Shown: piece after piece, positions 58,751 through 64,000 of the stretch | How the letters are laid out: each line of letters begins with the position of its first letter | Numbering within the stretch: the first letter of the stretch is position 1 | Program-made: the position numbers and the translations under genes | Notes under the pieces: model-generated | Told to the model about the DNA's origin: nothing | Databases searched by the model: none | Seen by the model: the letters and a program-made list of their open reading frames with translations, nothing else | Assembly (NCBI GenBank): GCA_903813345.2 | Contig: CAIIXF020000001.1 | Span: forward strand, 43,429,366-43,493,365 | DNA length: 64,000 nt | Source of the DNA: Owenia fusiformis | Taxonomy: Eukaryota > Annelida > Polychaeta > Sabellida > Oweniidae | Reading direction: 5' to 3'

Positions 58751-59930
58751 GTTCAGATATTTGTATAAAAGTACATATTGTTGTCATCATGACCATCTTT
58801 ACAGGTACTACCAAGACCTCCTGATACTGTGTGTTTGCTTGGTGGTATCATTGCTAAGGCAAGATGCTAAGGTAAGGTAGCAAATCCTGTAGAGTATTGT
58901 CCCACAGGGTCGGATTTTGACATAAGAACTTTTAAAATGCATATTCCCAGGGCGAGGAATTTGACAGCTGATTTTTATTTTGTCAAAATCCTCACCCTTT
59001 CTTTTGTGGGAGTCTCACACAAACCTTTGAATGGTATATAACCAAAAGACAACATCAGTCTTAGAACATTAATTGGAAGATTCATGTGTATCAACATAAA
59101 TTATCTATACCTTTTGTTTGGTAACAGTGTTCTTGTTTTGACCAGCATCCTAAATACGTATATTATGAATATGAGTTCAGATATTTGTCTAAAAGTACAT
59201 ATTGTTGTCATCATGACCATCTTTACAGGTACTAACAAGACACTGGCGGATTAGGGGGGGGGACCTGGGGGCCCGGGCCCTCCCCCCCTTGGGTGGGCCC
59301 AGAAAAAAAAAATTGGGCCCAAAAAAATTTTTGGGCCAAACAAGGCCTTCAGGCCCCAAAAAGTGGGTCTTTTTGGTCATTACTGGGCCTTTGAAGGCCT
59401 TATTTTTTAATTTCAGGCCAAATTTTGAAGAAAATGGGCCTCAAAATTTCAAAATTTGGGCCCACTTTTGTATTTTAGGGGCCCAAAATTTTTTTCCACG
59501 TAAGCGCGGATGTTTTTTCCTCTGACCAGAAATTTGGGCCCCCCCCCTTGTTGGTTCCTGGATCCGCCCCTGCAAGACCTCCTGATACTGTGTGTTTGCT
59601 TGGTGGTATCATAGCTAAGGCAAGATGCTAAGGTAGGGTAATAAATCCTGTAGAGTATTGTCCCACAGGGCGGGATTTTGACATAAGAACTTTTAAAATG
59701 CATATTCCCAGGGCGAGGAATTTGACAGCTGATTTTTTATTTTGTCAAAATCCTCACCCTTTCTTTTGTGGGAGTCTCACACAAACCTTTGAATGGTGTA
59801 TAACCAAAGACAACATCAGTCTTAGAACATTAATTGGAAGATTCATGTATATTAACTTAAATCATCTTCACTTTTTGTGTTAACACTGTTCTTGTTTTGA
59901 CCAGCATCCTAGATATATTATGAATATGAG
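58751..59930 (+). repeat. About 425-bp tandem duplication, second copy interrupted by a MITE
   Basis: Copy A is 58751-59172 and copy B 59173-59930. They share AGTTCAGATATTTGT, the ACAGGTACTA..AAGACCTCC block, CAGGGCGAGGAATTTGACAG and GACCAGCATCCTA. Copy B contains the 332-bp insert at 59241-59572; copy A has the empty site. Confidence 0.88.
59241..59572. mobile_element. hAT-type MITE with 5-bp target duplication and empty-site control
   Basis: Ends CACTGGCGGATTAGG and, on the other strand, CAGGGGCGGATCCAGG. CAAGA flanks it at 59236-59240 and 59573-59577; the uninterrupted copy A shows CAAGA once. Interior is GGGCCC- and A-rich, not coding. Confidence 0.88.
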
Positions 59931-60295
59931 TGCAATACTGATAATGAAAATATCTAATAAGCCCTATTGGACCAACTGGCCTAATCTGATATCTGCACTA
60001 TGAATCAAATTGAAGATCAAAAAATTAATCAATTATACCATATGGCTATCTTCCATGGGCTTATATCATATACCAAAATAGTGAGAAATTTGTATACTTT
60101 CTTAATAATATACCACCAACAAGAACCATTTGTCTACAGTTCACAACTTTGCAATTCAAAGGTAATCATTTTTCAATTGTTTTCGACTCTAGAATGTAAA
60201 CCAGAACAACGGCAACGCCAAAGCGTAGCGAATCCCATCGAACAGAAATGGCTGGCTGGCAAACGAAATATATAGCAAATATCATAAAATAACAC

Positions 60296-61200
60296 ACATA
60301 AGGCCACCATTTTCAAAATGGTTGCTCACTAGCCAAGTTGTCATCAGAAGTAACATGCTTTTTTTTCTAGCATTCACAACCAAATATGAACAAAATCGCT
60401 CCACTACTTTTCGAGTTATAGTAAAATACTTTAAAATGGTGGCCATTTTTCAAAATGGCCGCCTTCTACCAAAAGTGTCATTAGACAGTGTGCCATGATT
60501 ATAGTATTAACATACCAAATATGAACAAAATCGCTCCACTACTTTTCAAGTTACAGCAAAAATTGTAAAATAACAAGTAAAGGCCGAGTAAAATATGTTT
60601 AAATGGCGGCCATTTTTCAAAATGGTCACCTTCTACCAAAAGTGTCATTAGACAGTGTACCATGCTTATAATATTCACATACCAAATATGAACAAAATCG
60701 CTCCACCACTTTTCAAGTTATAGTAAAATACGTTAAAATGGCAGCCATTTTTCAAAATGGCCACCTTCTACCAAAAGTGTCATTAGACAGTGTGCCATGC
60801 TTATATTATTCACATACCAAATATGAACAAAATCGCTCCACTACTTTTCGAGTTAAAGTAAAATATGTTACAATGGCGGCCATTTTTCAAAATGGCCGCC
60901 TTCTACCAAAAGTGTTATTAGACAGTGTGCCATGCTTATAATATTCACAAACCAAATATGAACAAAATCGCTCCACTACTGTTTGAGTTATAGTAAAATA
61001 TGTTAAAATGGCGGCCATTTTTCAAAATGGTGGCCATTTTTCAAAATGGCCGCCTCCTACCAAAAGTGTCATTAGACAGTGAGCCATGCTTGTAGTATTC
61101 ACATACCAAATATGAACAAAATCGCTCCACTACTTCTTGAGTTACAGCAAAAATCGTAAAATAACGAGTAAAGGCCGCCATTTTTCAAGATGGCTGCCAT
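60296..61200. repeat. GCCGCCATTTT satellite array, copy set 2
   Basis: Six units of 130-170 bp, each with CAAATATGAACAAAATCGCT, AAATGGCGGCCATTTTTCAA and CTACCAAAAGTGTCATTAGA blocks. Opposite orientation to the array at 38560-39120. One unit has an extra internal ATGGTGGCC/GGCCATT doublet. Confidence 0.88.
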
Positions 61201-61448
61201 GTGCTTCTTTAATATCTACATTTCTAGCTTTATCAATGTCCTATATAATTTTTTTACATTTAAAACATATTGCTATTACAGTTTTACATATTGCACCTAA
61301 ATTACAGTAAAATCGGCACTAAAATGGCCGCCATTTTTGAATGAGCGGCCATTTTGAAAATCGGCTTTCGAGCAGAACTTCTACCCCCATAGGGTATATG
61401 TGTACAAAATATGAACAAAATCGGGCTAACGGTATTTGAGTTATTGCC

Positions 61449-61565
61449 CGGACGGACGGACGGACAGACAGACGGACGGACGGACGGACGGACGTACGTA
61501 CAGACGTACGTACGGACGGACGTACGTACAGACGTACGTACGGACGGACGGACGGACGGACGGAG
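61449..61565. repeat. (GGAC)n/(GTAC)n microsatellite ending the satellite array
   Basis: 117 bp of GGAC, GTAC and AGAC units, followed by a CGAAC-TTC-GTTCG hairpin and GATGGGATAAT. Open frames in both directions here encode only repeated VRPS- or GRTD-type peptides and are not genes. Confidence 0.9.
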
Positions 61566-62542
61566 GCGTTCCCTATATCCCTCCGAACTTCGTTCGATGG
61601 GATAATTATCAATTACCAAAATGTCTAAGAATCTAAAATCAAACATGTACTCAACAACATACTGACTATGACTCTACACTGCATCAGTGATCAGTCTTTA
61701 ATTCTAGAATGGAACAATGATTACTTTCTTACTATCTATGATTCTTTATTTGCAACAGCAGTCACTTCTGTCTTTGACTCGATATAAACCACAGACTACT
61801 GTCTGTGTAAAGAATGGCAAGTTATTGTTGGTCGTTACTTGTTATCTGTACTAAGTATACTGACAAAAATGTAAAACATTATCAATCCAGGGTTACCTCA
61901 TACTATTTACAATATAGAAGGCTCTACCATCTGACTACATGTATATTACCTATTCCTAGCTAATAATTTACTTCATGGGTTAAAGTAAATATGCACTAGC
62001 TTTCATCTAACACTATCTCTTCAATTGATTTCATTATTAAGTTACAAAGTTTGCAGTAATGAGTCCTGATAATAGTTGTTCCCATGATCTAATTAGGGGG
62101 GTTTCTCAAGATATGGTACAAGGAGCTCCCAAAACATATGGTAAAGATGCCTAAAAACAATGATTCGTTTCCCATTATACTAACATACACTTTAACTGAA
62201 GGTTCTGCATAAAAATCCCCAAAGCCAATCCCCATATTATAAAGCTTTGACAATTTGACAAAATGATGAAATGCAGGGACTTAGATGGACCCCTATCCTT
62301 CTCTGATAGCACATCCTATGATCTAACAGTTTGAAGTATGATATCATAAATCGTGTTGTGCTCTAACCTACTGTATTGATGATGTAATGATATATAAACC
62401 ACTTACTGACTTACCAGTACTGAGTGTTAATATGATGATGCACCAATCCTTATGTGATCATATAACAATTTATCCCCTAGATCTTTCTTTGTAGACTTTA
62501 AAGTGCGCTGTATCTTCGGGAATGCTTCAATCTTAGAATATA

Positions 62543-62727
62543 CAATAAAACCTGTATATATTGAACATTTCTTTTGCCAAGAAAAACGTTCAGTGTTTGT
62601 AGGTGTTCACTGAATCACTACAGAGAGGGTAATTTATACAGAAGTCAGTGGCGTATGTGCGGAGGAAGGATTTCTACTAGAGAAAGGTGTTCACTAGAAA
62701 GAGGTGTTCGCTAAAACAGGTTCTAAT
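62543..62727. mobile_element. AAACCTGT...ACAGGTTT MITE family, copy 3
   Basis: Ends ATAAAACCTGTATATA and AAAACAGGTTCTAAT; several GGTGTTCACT blocks inside, arranged as in copy 4. Confidence 0.65.
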
Positions 62728-63288
62728 AGAATAACATCTATTTTCTTCATCCTTGATCCGTGATTGTAAGTCTTTTGTATCCTGAGTATCAGAGCCCATC
62801 CAAATAGATCAATACAGATGAAGGTCTCTTTTAAGGAAGCAAAATCAAACAACTCTTAATGGCTATTAACTCTAACAAATTATCATTTACTGTCAGTTTC
62901 CCATTTCCTTACATCAAGTGGAGCACTGGTTGTTGAATGTAATAGATGTGAACAGGTAAAATACATATGAATCATTCTCCTTTTGCCGATTAACCCTATT
63001 CAAACGTCTAAACAAAGTATCCGTCATTAAACAAAGTACCTGTCAATAAAAATACATTTAAGGACAATCTGAGGTGAGAGTATGACTGTTTTTAAAGCAG
63101 AGGACAATATCCGTTTATTACAGCTGACTAGTTGAACGTCATAGAAAATAATGTCAAATAAATAGTTCATAAACATGTCAATATTGTCATAAATAGAAAA
63201 CAAAAACAAACCTGTTTATACTGTACTTTAGATAGGCCTTCAATTATGTAAATGTACATATATCTATACATGTGAAACGAATTCTTAC

Positions 63289-63360
63289 CTAGGCTTGTCT
63301 TAGCGATTTCCTTGTGTTGATTAGCTGTATGAAAATGAGAGAAAATGTTGATCCTCGTAT
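63289..63360 (-). other. TNK2: Candidate ACK 5' untranslated exon (donor end)
   Basis: On the minus strand a strong donor CCTAG|GTAAGA occurs at 63288/63289, with no ATG-led frame before it that matches the protein. Since the acceptor at 52827 needs an upstream exon, this is a reasonable partner. The transcription start and right border are not visible, so the end given is nominal. Confidence 0.3.
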
Positions 63361-63587
63361 GATGGAGTGAATCGAATGCAAATCAATGAATAACAGAGTG
63401 TCTGTCTTTATTCTTTATCTCTGACCCAAAGGTCTGCTACAACTCCTCCTATATTACAATATCTGATTCTATATTACTGGTACAACTTGAACTTATCAAT
63501 CAGTATATATACTATCATCTGATTAAAACAAATCATTTTTACAGTCAGGCTTTGCATTACATAGAATACTCTACAGAGTAAAGTTCT

Positions 63588-63766
63588 ATAATAAAACCTG
63601 TATATAGTAAACACGTATGGAGCCACAAATAGTGTTCACTGTAGCCAGGTGTTTACTAGAGAGAGGGGATTTTATACAGGAGTTCATGTAAGATGTGTCT
63701 TGAAGTGGTGTTCACTAAACACAGGTGTTCACTAGAGAGAAGTGTTCACTAAGACAGGTTTTAGTA
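63588..63766. mobile_element. AAACCTGT...ACAGGTTT MITE family, copy 4
   Basis: Ends ATAATAAAACCTGTATATAG and AAGACAGGTTTTAGT; GTGTTCACT repeated five times within. It lies near the candidate ACK 5' exon. Confidence 0.65.
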
Positions 63767-64000
63767 TATATGTTTTAACAGAGAGCCCTGTTCTCATTAA
63801 CGACTTAAATCAAAATGAGGCAAATTAGACCTGTTCAATCAGATTATAAAGGTGCAGATGTATGAACAAAATCTATTCAGGAACTATTGAGATTTTGTGC
63901 AACTTTATTGTTGCCTTTGAGAAATATCTAACATAATGACATCTACTTGAAGATAGACACAACACAACAAAGTACATGGTGACATTATTCATTTGGTCAT

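Noticed and set aside
59189-59703. Open frames coding for Gly/Pro-rich peptides (GPKK types)
   Set aside because: They arise from the GGGCCC-rich interior of a MITE and have no conserved protein features.
61302-61646. Overlapping open frames in all directions over the GGAC tract
   Set aside because: They encode only simple repeats produced by the microsatellite.
1-64000. CRISPR arrays, operons or prokaryotic signals
   Set aside because: The window is eukaryotic; the tandem repeats lack regular short repeats with unique spacers.

Overview
This is a eukaryotic, AT-rich animal window with long introns, canonical GT-AG splice sites and many short non-autonomous DNA transposons. The gene content, the very frequent ACATGTA-type words and the (GGAC)n-tailed repeats suggest a lophotrochozoan, most likely a mollusc and possibly a bivalve. 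That placement is inference, not proof.

Layout. (1) 2806-4191, plus strand: the last two exons of a TMEM47-like four-transmembrane claudin-family protein; its first exon lies before the window. (2) 9775-52821, minus strand: a complete activated-CDC42 kinase (ACK/TNK2) gene. I could place 19 coding exons that join in frame to about 1287 codons. They encode an N-terminal SAM-like region, a tyrosine kinase domain, SH3, CRIB, a long proline-rich tail and a C-terminal UBA region. A likely 5' untranslated exon lies near 63289.

(3) Nested genes inside ACK introns. In the intron between coding exons 2 and 3, on the opposite strand, sits a cGAS-like/Mab-21-type nucleotidyltransferase gene (23911-25543) with a complete catalytic triad but a broken or unresolved 3' end. 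In the 26.5 kb intron between coding exons 1 and 2 sits an intact 12-exon gene (31821-39558, plus strand, 781 aa) coding for a THAP-domain, Kolobok-type DDE transposase-like protein. 1.3 kb beyond it, convergent, is an intact single-exon gene (41573-40881, minus strand, 230 aa) coding for a stand-alone relative of the cysteine-rich cytoplasmic 'ballast' domain of vertebrate P2X7.

(4) The rest is intronic or intergenic sequence with MITE-like elements. These include hAT-type copies with visible 5-bp or 8-bp target duplications, a PIF/Harbinger-like element, foldback elements, two arrays of a satellite rich in ATGGCGGC/GCCGCCAT words in opposite orientations, and two (GGAC)n microsatellites.

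The most interesting part is the 31.8-41.6 kb block. A full-length transposase-like gene and a P2X7-ballast-like gene lie tail to tail in one intron, and could be two genes of one mobile unit or a pair of domesticated genes. Second is the antisense nested cGLR-like sensor gene. ACK itself shows a 54-nt extra exon in the kinase C-lobe and a 57-bp in-frame tandem duplication that copies a splice acceptor.
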